Assembly (NCBI RefSeq): GCF_025370775.1
Contig: NZ_JAMXEX010000001.1
Span: 1 to 64,000 of the forward strand
Direction of reading: 5' to 3'
Length of the DNA: 64,000 nucleotides
Origin: Ancylothrix sp. D3o
GTDB taxonomy: Bacteria > Cyanobacteriota > Cyanobacteriia > Cyanobacteriales > Oscillatoriaceae
A program made the translations under genes and the position numbers. Positions 1 to 7,837 of the stretch are shown one piece after another; the stretch's first letter is position 1, and each line of letters starts with the position of its first letter. The notes under the pieces are model-generated. The model ran no database searches. It was not told the DNA's origin and saw only the letters and a list, made by a program, of their open reading frames with translations.

Positions 1-620
1 CCACCGAGGATACCGGCTACTCCCATCATGTGGAAGGGGTTCAGCGTCCAGTTATGGAAGCCTTGGAAGAACAGCAAGAAGCGGAAGATCGAGGCCACGC
101 CGAAGCTGGGGGCAAAGAACCAACCGGACTGTCCCAAGGGGTACAACAAGAACACGCTGACGAACACGGCAATCGGGCCGGTGAAGGCGATGGCGTTATA
201 AGGACGAATTCCGACCAAACGAGCGATTTCAATTTGACGTAGGCAGAAGCCGATCAAACCGAAGGCACCGTGTAGGGCGACAAATGTCCACAACCCACCA
301 AGCTGACACCAGCGGGAGAAATCGCCTTGTGCTTCAGGGCCCCACAAGAACACCAATGAGTGGCCGAGGCTGTTGGGCGGGGTGGAGACGGCTACGGTTA
401 GGAAGTTGCAGCCTTCCAAATAGGAGGAGGCTAAACCGTGCGTGTACCAGGAAGTGACAAAGGTGGTGCCGGTGAGCCAGCCGCCGACGGCCAAGTAGGC
501 GCAGGGGAAAAGCAGCAGGCCAGACCAGCCGATAAATACGAAGCGATCACGCTTTAACCAGTCATCGAGGGCGTCAAAGATGCCTCTTTGGGCTGGGGCG
601 CGTCCGACTGCAATGGTCAT
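1..620 (-). CDS. psbD: Photosystem II D2 protein, 5' part (cut by window start)
   Basis: D2 is one of the two reaction-centre core subunits of photosystem II in the thylakoid membrane; it binds the special-pair chlorophylls, the QA plastoquinone and the non-haem iron. The minus strand from 620 reads [13 protein letters not shown] followed by the characteristic D2 sequence ([20 protein letters not shown], the [19 protein letters not shown] loop, and the [15 protein letters not shown] segment near the edge). About 206 of roughly 352 codons are present; the rest lies left of the window. The ATG at 618-620 is preceded by a TGGAG ribosome-binding site. In cyanobacteria psbC usually follows and overlaps psbD, so it is expected just outside. 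Identification is certain from sequence; transcription from the promoter marked at 744-773 is inferred. Confidence 0.97.
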   Translation of the reverse strand, partial: MTIAVGRAPAQRGIFDALDDWLKRDRFVFIGWSGLLLFPCAYLAVGGWLTGTTFVTSWYTHGLASSYLEGCNFLTVAVSTPPNSLGHSLVFLWGPEAQGDFSRWCQLGGLWTFVALHGAFGLIGFCLRQIEIARLVGIRPYNAIAFTGPIAVFVSVFLLYPLGQSGWFFAPSFGVASIFRFLLFFQGFHNWTLNPFHMMGVAGILG

Positions 621-743
621 TCCGAGAATCTCCAGATTTATATAAGTACGGGGGGTTGACAGTCTCGCCTGAATGCGTCTTGCTGCTTAGCAGAAAATCT
701 GCCTTCTGGCGAGGTATCTTTACGTTTCTTTACCGTGCCTCTC

Positions 744-773
744 ATTATAGGGGTAAGTTTTCTAATTTTCCAA
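744..773 (-). promoter_or_regulatory. Predicted sigma-70-type promoter of psbD
   Basis: On the minus strand a TTGGAA box (768-773) lies 18 bp upstream of a perfect TATAAT box (744-749). Transcription would start near 737, giving a leader of roughly 115-120 nt before the psbD ATG. Inferred from box match and spacing only. Confidence 0.5.
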
Positions 774-935
774 CCCCCCTGATGAAATTTCTTAACAATA
801 TGGGAACGGGGGATGCCACTATGGACACGGGCAAGACACGCGGAGGCGGCAGAGCTAACTATGAGGGATGAATTATGAACGATGAAGTCCTGACATACTA
901 TAGAAAAAGGTTCTCCTGTGGAAATTTAATGGCCC

Positions 936-1208
936 ATGTTTACAATTGATATTTCTTTAAAGATGACTCCGATGCCGGCGTCCATCCAACGCAAAAACCA
1001 AGAAGATGCTGAGGCTGCTTACCAGCAAGTGTTAGAGGCGATGCGTACCGGCCAGCCGGATCTGCTGGAACTTACCTGCGAACAAGTCCCTAATAAACGA
1101 GTCACTCTCCGCAGCAGTGAAATTAATGCTGTCCAGATTTATCAAAAACCTGGGACTTCGGCTGCTTCTGGCAGAGCTCCTGGTTTCGCGGGTATTTTGT
1201 CAGAATGA
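936..1208 (+). CDS. Conserved small cyanobacterial protein of unknown function
   Basis: A 90-residue acidic/polar protein with no membrane segment or recognisable catalytic motif; I do not recognise the family. Its middle part (about residues 20-70) looks folded and helical followed by strands, and the C-terminus is rich in small residues. Its stop codon overlaps the start of the following ABC ATPase in an ATGA arrangement (1205-1208), which points to translational coupling and a shared mRNA. An in-frame ATG at codon 10 or 13 could also be the start. The context suggests an accessory role for the adjacent ATPase, but nothing in the sequence proves this. Confidence 0.7.
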   Translation: MFTIDISLKMTPMPASIQRKNQEDAEAAYQQVLEAMRTGQPDLLELTCEQVPNKRVTLRSSEINAVQIYQKPGTSAASGRAPGFAGILSE

Positions 1209-1888
1209 GCGATGCGCTTGCAAACGGGCCGGCCCCGGCAATTTCAGTACGGGAGCTTTGCTTTAGTTGGCCCAAGGGAGAACAAGTCTTAAAATCCTGC
1301 TCTCTGGAGGTTCCTAAAGGCGAGTTCTGGATGCTTTTGGGTACCAATGGCAGCGGCAAGTCTACTTTACTGCGATTGTTGGCCGGTTTGTTGCAGCCAA
1401 ATTCAGGCGAGATTAGGGTTGAGGGCCAGATGGGGTTTGTTTTTCAAAACCCAGACCACCAGCTTGTTATGCCTACTGTTGGGGCTGATGTGGCTTTTGG
1501 TTTGGTCGAAGAAAAATTGTCTTTTGGGCAGGTCAAAACTAGAGTCCGCGAGGCTTTAGCGGCGGTTAACCTTGAGATGTTGGAACGCCGGCCTATTTAT
1601 GCTCTTTCTGGCGGCCAAAAACAGCGGGTTGCTATTGCCGGTGCGATTGCGCGGCATTGTGAAGTTTTGTTGCTGGATGAACCAACGGCTTTGCTTGACC
1701 CTGACTCTCAGCTTGATTTAGTGGCGCAAGTTCGTTCGTTGGTGAAAAGTCGCGCTATAACGGCTTTGTGGGTGACTCACCGGCTCGATGAATTAAATTA
1801 TTGTGATGGGGCGTTTTTGCTCGAACAAGGTGAACTTGCGGACAAAGGCGATCCAGAACGCTTAAAAGGCCGGCTTCTCGCTCTCTAG
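1205..1888 (+). CDS. ABC transporter ATP-binding protein, ECF/CbiO-like
   Basis: A 227-residue stand-alone nucleotide-binding subunit. Visible motifs in order: Walker A GTNGSGKST (about residues 47-55), Q-loop at FQNPDHQLV, the ABC signature LSGGQKQR (about 138-145), Walker B VLLLDEPTALLD (about 157-168) and the switch histidine in WVTHRLDEL. The FQNPDHQLVMPTV stretch and short length resemble the CbiO/EcfA ATPases of energy-coupling-factor importers for metals and vitamins. No permease (EcfT) or substrate-binding S component is next to it, so the substrate is unknown and it may serve membrane partners encoded elsewhere. The start overlaps the upstream small gene by 4 bases. Confidence 0.9.
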   Translation: MSDALANGPAPAISVRELCFSWPKGEQVLKSCSLEVPKGEFWMLLGTNGSGKSTLLRLLAGLLQPNSGEIRVEGQMGFVFQNPDHQLVMPTVGADVAFGLVEEKLSFGQVKTRVREALAAVNLEMLERRPIYALSGGQKQRVAIAGAIARHCEVLLLDEPTALLDPDSQLDLVAQVRSLVKSRAITALWVTHRLDELNYCDGAFLLEQGELADKGDPERLKGRLLAL

Positions 1889-1900
1889 GCTATTGCTCTG

Positions 1901-1969
1901 CCCACCGGCCCCAACTGGCCCCAACCGGCCCCAACTGGCCCGCACCAAGACTCATAGTGGGCCGGTGGG
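1901..1969. repeat. GC-rich hairpin with internal 20-bp tandem repeat
   Basis: Perfect 11-bp inverted arms (1901-1911 and 1959-1969, CCCACCGGCCC / GGGCCGGTGGG) enclose nearly two copies of a 20-bp unit (CCGGCCCCAACTGGCCCCAA, from 1905 and again from 1925). It lies directly after the ABC ATPase stop codon, so it may end that transcript, but no T-run follows; a dispersed cyanobacterial repeat is equally likely. Confidence 0.6.
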
Positions 1970-2070
1970 TAGATCGCTCGCTCCAAGAATTGGACAGGCA
2001 AATCGTGCGAAAATAAAGCTATCGAGTATAATCCTGAATACATTTACTATTCTTTACATAGCGACAGACT

Positions 2071-4104
2071 TTGCTGGCCCTACTAAAACGAATCAGAGAA
2101 ATTATCGATGGTTGGTGGTCGGAGTCCACCCTCCGCACGCGCTTGCTGGCTGCGGCGACTCTGGTGTTCTCCTTGGTGATGAGTGGCCTAACGTTCTGGG
2201 CGGTCAACACAATTGAGTATGATGCTCGCTTGAATGATACTCGCTTTGGCAGCGATTTAGGCTTGCTCCTTGCCGCAAATGTGGCCCCTCTCATTGGTGA
2301 AAATAATCGCGCTGAAGTTGCTAAGTTTTCCCACCGTTTTTATAGCAGCACTTCTAGTGTTCGCTATATGCTTTATGCCGATGAAGATGGAGATATTTAT
2401 TTAGGAATTCCTTTTTCTGAGTCGGAGGTTCAAACTTCTTTAACGATTCGCCGGCGCATACAATTACCAGAAAATTATTCGGCTTCTTCGGAATTGCCTT
2501 TAGTCCGCCAACACCACACTCCTGACGGAGAAGTGACGGATATTTTTGTGCCGTTAACCCATGAGGGGAAATATTTGGGTGTCTTGGCTGTAGGGATTAA
2601 TCCGAATATAACTTTAGGACGCTATTCTCATCTGACAAGAGATTTTACGATAGCGGTGTTTGTTTCAATTTGGGTGGTGGCAATTTTGGGTGGGGTTTTT
2701 AATGCTTTAACTATTACAAAACCGATTCGGGAATTGTTGGTTGGGGTAAAAAATATTACGGCAGGAAATTTTAATCAGCGAATTGATTTGCCTTTGGGTG
2801 GCGAGTTGGGTGAGTTGATTGTTAGTTTTAATGAAATGGCGGAACGGCTCGAAAGTTATGAAGAGCAAAATATTGAGGAATTAACGGCAGAAAAGGCGAA
2901 GTTAGAAACGTTGGTTTCGACGATTGCTGATGGTGCTGTTTTGATTGATACGAATTTGCAGGTGATTTTGGTTAATCCTACGGCGCGGCGAATTTTTGGC
3001 TGGGAAGGCAGAAATGTGGTAGGAGAAAATGTGCTACATCATTTGCCGGTGCAGGTGCAAGTTGAACTGACAAGGCCGCTTTATCAAACGGCAAGAGGCG
3101 AGAGAGAGGGCGGTGAGTTTCGGGTGACTTTATTAGAGCCGGCTAATCGGACGGTTCGGATTTTAATTACGACGGTTCTTGACCAATATCGTGAGAGTAT
3201 AAAAGGCATTGCGATGACGGTGCAAGATATTACTCGTGAGGTGGAGTTGAATGAGGCAAAAAGTCAGTTTATTAGTAATGTTTCCCATGAGTTAAGAACG
3301 CCGTTGTTTAATATTAAGTCTTTTATTGAAACGCTGCATGAGTATGGGGAAGATTTGACGGAGGAACAGCGGAGGGAGTTTTTAGAGACGGCGAATAATG
3401 AAACGGATCGTTTGACAAGGTTGGTGAATGATGTTTTGGATTTGTCGAAGTTAGAGTCGTGTCGGATTTATCATTTGGAAGCGGTGGATATCGCGCAGCC
3501 AATTGAGCAAACTTTGCGAACTTATCAACTGAATTGTCGGGATAAGGGTATTGAGTTAGGCCATGAAATTGAAGCGGATTTGCCGCCGGTTTTGGGGCAT
3601 TATGATTTGTTGTTACAGGTTTTTGCTAATTTAGTTGGCAATGCTTTGAAGTTTACGGAGTCTGGCGGACGGGTGGTTTTGAGGGCTTATTTGTTGGAGG
3701 CAAAACAGCTTTCTGGGAATAGGTTTAATGGGGAAGGTGAGTCATTTAGTTTGCTTGATCATAGTAATAAAAATGGCGATCATACGGCTTCACCTTCTGT
3801 GGTTCGGATTGAAGTTTCGGATACTGGTATTGGTATTGATCCTGAAGATCAGGCGGCGATTTTTGATCGGTTTTTCCGGGTAGAAAATCGGGTGCATACT
3901 TTGGAAGGTACGGGTTTGGGTTTGTCGATTGTTCGCAATATTATTGAAAAGCACCAAACTGCTGTAAATTTGGTGAGTGAGGTGGGGGTGGGAACGACTT
4001 TTTGGTTTGATTTGAGTGTTTATCAGGAGACGCAGGGGCCGGTTATTCCTCTTGAGATGCCGGTGGAAAAGGAAACAATTGCTTTGAGTGCTGGGGGTAT
4101 TTAA
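2071..4104 (+). CDS. nblS: NblS/Hik33-type membrane sensor histidine kinase
   Basis: NblS (Hik33, DspA) is the conserved cyanobacterial kinase controlling high-light, cold, osmotic and nutrient-stress responses, including phycobilisome degradation. Domains in this 677-residue protein: TM1 about 22-46, a periplasmic sensor region with the family segment RFGSDLGLLLAANVAPLI (59-76), TM2 about 192-213, HAMP about 214-265, PAS about 275-390, the DHp segment SNVSHELRTPL with phospho-acceptor His406, and the ATPase with N box NLVGNALKF, DTGIGI and GTGLGLS motifs. The start at 2071 is TTG; it is chosen because translation from it matches the expected N-terminus just before TM1, and no suitable in-frame ATG lies upstream of TM1. 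It is monocistronic here. Its response regulator (RpaB in other species) is not in the window. Confidence 0.93.
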   Translation: MLALLKRIREIIDGWWSESTLRTRLLAAATLVFSLVMSGLTFWAVNTIEYDARLNDTRFGSDLGLLLAANVAPLIGENNRAEVAKFSHRFYSSTSSVRYMLYADEDGDIYLGIPFSESEVQTSLTIRRRIQLPENYSASSELPLVRQHHTPDGEVTDIFVPLTHEGKYLGVLAVGINPNITLGRYSHLTRDFTIAVFVSIWVVAILGGVFNALTITKPIRELLVGVKNITAGNFNQRIDLPLGGELGELIVSFNEMAERLESYEEQNIEELTAEKAKLETLVSTIADGAVLIDTNLQVILVNPTARRIFGWEGRNVVGENVLHHLPVQVQVELTRPLYQTARGEREGGEFRVTLLEPANRTVRILITTVLDQYRESIKGIAMTVQDITREVELNEAKSQFISNVSHELRTPLFNIKSFIETLHEYGEDLTEEQRREFLETANNETDRLTRLVNDVLDLSKLESCRIYHLEAVDIAQPIEQTLRTYQLNCRDKGIELGHEIEADLPPVLGHYDLLLQVFANLVGNALKFTESGGRVVLRAYLLEAKQLSGNRFNGEGESFSLLDHSNKNGDHTASPSVVRIEVSDTGIGIDPEDQAAIFDRFFRVENRVHTLEGTGLGLSIVRNIIEKHQTAVNLVSEVGVGTTFWFDLSVYQETQGPVIPLEMPVEKETIALSAGGI

Positions 4105-4192
4105 GGTGAGTGCCGGCCTGGGGTAGGGGCGGGTTCATCAATATCTTTAATTCGTACCAGGGATCTAGGTTAACCGGCCCCTACTACTAAAA

Positions 4193-5578
4193 TTAGTGGG
4201 GGTAATTTTTTGTTTTGACATATTGCGCCACCACCGGATTTAAACTAAAAAATGTGCTTTGTTCCATGTCTTTTTTCTCTACTAAAAATCGCCTTCCGAG
4301 GGATTGTATGCCATTTATTAAGTCAGAGGTAGAGATGTGGTTTTTGTTTAATATTTGTGATAGGGCAAGGGGTTCTGTTTCATTAGCTAGGTGAAGTATG
4401 AGGGATTGCTCTTGGGCTGTTAATCGCTGAAGTTGTTGGTATAAATGATTTTGCAATGATTCATCTAAAATGGTTGGGTCATATTTCAAAAAATCAGCGA
4501 CTCTCCCGCTAAATAATTCTCTAATCAGGGTAGCGGTTATATTTAACCATTGAGGGTTTCCTTGATAAATATTAATAAGGGTTTCCCAGCTTTCTTGATC
4601 TAATAACTGATGGGAGTTTAAAATGTCTTTGGCGGCTATGCCTAAACTTCCTAAAATTAAGCTGTTAAAGGGATAACTTTCTTTTTCTAATTGGGCAATT
4701 TCTCTTGGTTTTTCGGAACTAATTAAGAGTAATGAGCTATTATGAGGAACTTGGGCGATTAGTTTGAAAAATAGGGGATAATCTTCATATCCTGTTTTAT
4801 ATTCTCCTGCAAGTTGTCCGCTATTGAAAAGTGCCTGTAGATCATCAAGGATAATTAAGCATGGGTGTTTTCGCAGGTAGTCGAGGGTTTGGGAAATTTT
4901 GGTTTCGATGTTTTGGGGTATTTCTGATGAGCCGGTGAAGATTTTTAGGAGGTTGGTGAGGGTTGTTTCTAGGTTTGGGGAAAACCGGAGACTGCGATAA
5001 ATGATGTAATTAAATTCGGTTTTTATTCTGTCTATTAGGCGGATGGCTAGGGTGGTTTTTCCTATGCCACTTATTCCTAGAAGGGCGATGAGGCGTGTTT
5101 GTTTCTGTGTGATAAAGTTTTCTAGGGTTCCGAGTTCTGATGTGCGATTATAGAAGTTGAAGATTTCGGGTGCGTCGCCTAAGTCGATGTGGGGTTGAGT
5201 TGGGGTTTGTTGAGGTTGTAGGGGAGGAGTGCGCGATGGATCTTCAGATGTGAAAATATTAATATTATTGAATGTTGAATTATTTTGACAAACTCCTGAA
5301 ATTGCTGGCGAAAAATTATTATTTTTTAGACTCTTAAATATAGCTTTAAAGTTTGACTTAGTAACTTTTTCGCCTAATGCTGATGAGAGAGTATTCCATA
5401 ATTCATGTCCGACATTTTTAACATGACTTTCACTAAAGCCATTTTCTTTGGCAATTTCTGGGTAAGTTTGACCTTGGATAGTACCTTTGAGGACAGTTTT
5501 TTGTAAATGCTCTAGTTTCTTGCCGGTTTTGGCATAAACCAAAGCTTCGGCTTGTTTTAATACTTCCTCGATATCCAT
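4193..5578 (-). CDS. NB-ARC STAND ATPase with vMAP-type N-terminal HTH domain
   Basis: A 461-residue signal-transduction ATPase. Residues 1-85 (KTGKKLEHLQKTVLKGTIQG, then TYPEIAKENGFSESHVKNVG) match the vWA-MoxR-associated N-terminal helix-turn-helix seen in cyanobacterial STAND proteins. An NB-ARC ATPase follows: Walker A GISGIGKT (168-175) and Walker B LIILDD (241-246), then about 200 residues of ARC/winged-helix type. The WD40, TPR or effector module that usually follows in such proteins is absent, so this is a short form, either complete with HTH output or in need of partners. It is transcribed divergently from the AAA cassette across a repeat-bearing 200-bp region. The sequence supports DNA binding and nucleotide switching; a regulatory or defence role is inferred from family and context. 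Confidence 0.85.
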   Translation of the reverse strand: MDIEEVLKQAEALVYAKTGKKLEHLQKTVLKGTIQGQTYPEIAKENGFSESHVKNVGHELWNTLSSALGEKVTKSNFKAIFKSLKNNNFSPAISGVCQNNSTFNNINIFTSEDPSRTPPLQPQQTPTQPHIDLGDAPEIFNFYNRTSELGTLENFITQKQTRLIALLGISGIGKTTLAIRLIDRIKTEFNYIIYRSLRFSPNLETTLTNLLKIFTGSSEIPQNIETKISQTLDYLRKHPCLIILDDLQALFNSGQLAGEYKTGYEDYPLFFKLIAQVPHNSSLLLISSEKPREIAQLEKESYPFNSLILGSLGIAAKDILNSHQLLDQESWETLINIYQGNPQWLNITATLIRELFSGRVADFLKYDPTILDESLQNHLYQQLQRLTAQEQSLILHLANETEPLALSQILNKNHISTSDLINGIQSLGRRFLVEKKDMEQSTFFSLNPVVAQYVKTKNYPH

Positions 5579-5618
5579 AAGTTAAGAAGTTAATGCTTAA
5601 TTAAAATTGATTATATCC

Positions 5619-5689
5619 TACTTTTTATACTTTTCATACTTTTCGTACTTTCATTGGGTGACTATTTTTCGTACTTTTCAGACTTTACG
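5619..5689. promoter_or_regulatory. Array of 9-bp TACTTTTCR repeats in the divergent promoter region
   Basis: TAC-TTTT units begin at 5619, 5628, 5637 and 5646, exactly 9 bp apart. Two more (TACTTTTCA at 5672, GACTTTACG at 5681) are again 9 bp apart, and a variant starts at 5660. The array sits between the divergent NB-ARC gene and AAA cassette. A regular array here looks like an operator, possibly for the HTH domain of the NB-ARC protein; alternatively it is a short tandem repeat without function. Confidence 0.5.
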
Positions 5690-5777
5690 CTAGAGATAGT
5701 TACTTCTAAGATAAAGTGATGCCTTGTTATCAATAAGTCCTAGCGATGGGGTAAGCCAGCCGGCAAAGCATGAAACC

Positions 5778-6677
5778 ATGAAATATGAAATAGTCAAGGA
5801 CAAAAAAGACTCAAGCAGCAAAGAGCCGGCAAGTAGCCTGAGCGAGACACCTCAGTGGAGATTAGATGAAATTGCCTTGTCAAAAAGTACCCTTGAGCAA
5901 ATTGAGGAGATGATTGCTTATGTAAAAAATCGGGATAAGTTATTGGTGGAATGGGAGTTCAATCGGTTTCTGAAAACGGGTAATGGTTTAAGCATCAATT
6001 TTTTTGGCCCACCGGGTACTGGTAAAAGCATTACCGCCGAAGCGATTGCCCAAAAATTAGGGATGAGTATCATTAAAGTTAACTATGGAGAGTTAGAATC
6101 TGAATTAGTGGGTGGAACCTCAAAAAATCTCTCAAAGGTTTTTCAAGAAGCGGAAAAAAGCGGTAGTTTATTATTCTTTGATGAAGCGGATGCTGTATTA
6201 AGCAAAAGAATTTCAAATTTATCGCAAGCTGCCGATCATGGGGTTAATTCAGCAAAAAGCACTCTATTAACGCTGATAGATAAATTTAATGGGGTGATTA
6301 TTTTTGCAACTAACCTATTTGAAAACTACGATGAGGCTTTTTTACGGAGGATCATATTTAATGTTGAGTTTCCTGTGCCAGATATGGAAATGAGGACTCA
6401 ACTGTGGGAGTTTCATTTATCTAAAAAGATTCCCAAAAATATCAGTTACGAGAGAGCGGCGGAAATCAGCGAGGGTTTATGTGGCGGTGATATTAGAAAT
6501 ATCACGATTAAACTGGGTCTAAAATTGTTAGTTGGGAAAACCAACGTTGTTGATGAAGCTCTCATCACCGAAGAAATCAACAAATACAAAACTATCAAAC
6601 TGCGTCACAAAAAAATTAATTTAGCAGATGCAGTTTTGGTAGAAGAGGAAAAAACTTCACATTTAGAGGAGCAATAA
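5778..6677 (+). CDS. AAA-family ATPase, first gene of an uncharacterised cassette
   Basis: A classic-clade AAA ATPase of about 299 residues. An upstream TTG (5724) would add 18 residues, but ATG at 5778 is the likelier start. From that ATG, Walker A GPPGTGKS is at 77-84, a pore-loop-like segment YGELESELVGGTSKNLSKVF follows, Walker B FFDEAD is at 133-138, sensor 1 is FATN, and the second-region-of-homology segment ends in FLRRI with candidate arginine fingers. A C-terminal helical lid follows. The first about 60 residues are charged and carry no protease or membrane domain, so it is a motor without its own effector. The stop is 3 bp from the next start, so the three downstream ORFs probably form one operon. 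Function is unknown; remodelling of the two small partner proteins is the simplest inference. Confidence 0.85.
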   Translation: MKYEIVKDKKDSSSKEPASSLSETPQWRLDEIALSKSTLEQIEEMIAYVKNRDKLLVEWEFNRFLKTGNGLSINFFGPPGTGKSITAEAIAQKLGMSIIKVNYGELESELVGGTSKNLSKVFQEAEKSGSLLFFDEADAVLSKRISNLSQAADHGVNSAKSTLLTLIDKFNGVIIFATNLFENYDEAFLRRIIFNVEFPVPDMEMRTQLWEFHLSKKIPKNISYERAAEISEGLCGGDIRNITIKLGLKLLVGKTNVVDEALITEEINKYKTIKLRHKKINLADAVLVEEEKTSHLEEQ

Positions 6678-6680
6678 ATT

Positions 6681-7043
6681 ATGCCTTTCGATCCTATCAG
6701 TTGGATTATTATTTTTGCCATAGGTTTTGGGGGTGGAAGTGCTATTAATTATGATTGGAACAGAATTATGGAGGATATTAAAGCTTGGGCTAACCGTGTA
6801 GTGGGGGATATCCTAGATACAATTAATAAAGCTCTGGAGGTTGCTTCAGATGCCATTGTTTATTTACTCAAGGAGAAAAACCGCTATTACAAGCAAGTAG
6901 AAGTTTATGTGATGAACATAAACACCAATAATGTGAAAATAGTCATAGAGAAGGAAATAATAGAATATTCAGAAATTCCTGAAGAAATACGACAAGAACT
7001 AGAGCAAAAGATGAAAATAAAATTGATGAAGATGAAAACTTAA
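6681..7043 (+). CDS. Small protein with N-terminal membrane helix, AAA-cassette partner
   Basis: A 120-residue protein starting with a hydrophobic segment (about residues 6-22, SWIIIFAIGFGGGSAINY), followed by an amphipathic helical stretch (about 30-70, possible coiled coil) and a C-terminal strand-rich part ending in SEIPEEIRQELEQKMKIKL. The C-terminal 50-60 residues resemble the end of the protein encoded at 7153-7560. The start lies 3 bp after the AAA ATPase stop. I recognise no family. The reading is a membrane-anchored partner or substrate of the AAA ATPase; this is inference from gene order. Confidence 0.7.
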   Translation: MPFDPISWIIIFAIGFGGGSAINYDWNRIMEDIKAWANRVVGDILDTINKALEVASDAIVYLLKEKNRYYKQVEVYVMNINTNNVKIVIEKEIIEYSEIPEEIRQELEQKMKIKLMKMKT

Positions 7044-7113
7044 ACTTTAAAGGGAAACCCCTATACCCTGCTTCAAACAATCAAAATTTTACCCTTAAAG
7101 TTTTGATTGTTTG
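7043..7113 (+). promoter_or_regulatory. Two mutually exclusive inverted repeats between cassette genes
   Basis: A perfect 13-bp inverted repeat (CAAACAATCAAAA, 7074-7086, with its complement at 7101-7113) has a 14-nt loop. A second pair (AACTTTAAAGGG at 7043-7054 with CCCTTAAAGTT at 7092-7102, one bulged A) interleaves with it, so an RNA could form one or the other, or a pseudoknot. No T-run follows. This could adjust expression of the third gene relative to the second. Confidence 0.45.
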
Positions 7114-7152
7114 GCATACTTGATAATTTTAAATCTTGAGGTTAATTTGGCA

Positions 7153-7560
7153 ATGTCAATCCATGAAGAAGAAAATTTAGGATTTAAGTTTAATAGATTA
7201 GTTAACACTCTCAAAAAGATTCGCTCTAAAATATTAGAAGCATTCCAAGATAATGACAGTGATATTAGCAGTTTCAATAGTATAAAGGGAGAAATTTTAG
7301 ATTTTGATTTACTGGAGGATGATATTAAAAATATCTATAAAAAAAATGGAGAAGATGGAAACTCGGTATTAGGAAGCCGTCTAGTTATTGATAAAAATAA
7401 AGATTTGATAGAAATTGAGATTTATAGCCAAAAAGGAGAGAAAAGCTTTGTCAATACTGTGACGGCTAAAATCAAGCGCGTGATAAATATTCCCCCTGAT
7501 ATCCTTGCAGAACTTAAAACTGAGGGGAGGGTTGAATTAAGTTTGAAGTTGGATGATTGA
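7153..7560 (+). CDS. Small soluble protein, third gene of the AAA cassette
   Basis: About 135 residues from the ATG at 7153 (a TTG at 7111 would add 14 residues but lies inside the inverted repeat). The N-terminal part is helical and charged (MSIHEEENLGFKFNRLVNTL); the C-terminal about 60 residues are strand-like and end in INIPPDILAELKTEGRVELS. That C-terminal part resembles the end of the preceding membrane protein: IEIEIY/VEVYVM, then IPPDILAEL/IPEEIRQEL. No signal peptide, no membrane helix, no recognised family. A paired role with the membrane protein under control of the AAA ATPase is inferred. Confidence 0.65.
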   Translation: MSIHEEENLGFKFNRLVNTLKKIRSKILEAFQDNDSDISSFNSIKGEILDFDLLEDDIKNIYKKNGEDGNSVLGSRLVIDKNKDLIEIEIYSQKGEKSFVNTVTAKIKRVINIPPDILAELKTEGRVELSLKLDD

Positions 7561-7592
7561 TGAGACGGATCTACCTTCAGCAACTCATAAAA

Positions 7593-7691
7593 TCATTGGT
7601 AATCCAAATCTAAAAACCACTCTAACAACTTTCACATCTCATCGGGTGGAAGTTGCCAAATCGCATTTTATATCTGTTCAACAGTCCACAT
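7593..7691 (-). pseudogene. Decayed antitoxin fragment (internal stops)
   Basis: The minus strand from 7691 reads MWTVEQI, stop, NAIWQLPPDEM, stop, KLLEWFLDLDYQ, stop. The pattern TVEQIE-A-I-QLPPDEMRKLLEWFLDLDYQ is typical of small cyanobacterial antitoxins of PIN- or ParE-type toxins. Two in-frame stops and loss of the C-terminal half show decay. Confidence 0.55.
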
Positions 7692-7747
7692 CTGTTGTCC
7701 TAAATTACACTTGACTTAATTGATTTTATTATAAAACTAAGGAAAAG

Positions 7748-7837
7748 TCATCGGGTTAAACTACTTACCAAGTAACATAGTTTATTTGGCTGACTATCCC
7801 ACCAAATAAAAGTATGAGTATCCAATAATAATTTCAT
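7748..7837 (-). pseudogene. Truncated PIN-domain (VapC-like) toxin remnant
   Basis: The minus strand from 7837 encodes MKLLLDTHTFIWWDSQPNKL and then diverges to a stop at 7748 (29 codons). LLLDTHTFIWW is the hallmark N-terminus of the PIN toxins paired with Phd-type antitoxins, carrying the first catalytic Asp. Its ATG overlaps the antitoxin stop in an ATGA junction (7834-7837), the normal coupling in such operons. The remaining about 100 residues, with the other acidic residues, are gone, so it cannot be an active RNase. Confidence 0.75.

Noticed and set aside
1893-2216. 107-codon plus-strand open frame before nblS
   Set aside because: It starts in the GC-rich repeat and overlaps the nblS start in another frame; the product has no recognisable features.
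5619-5689. Replication-origin iterons
   Set aside because: No DnaA boxes or Rep gene nearby; the position between divergent promoters fits an operator better.
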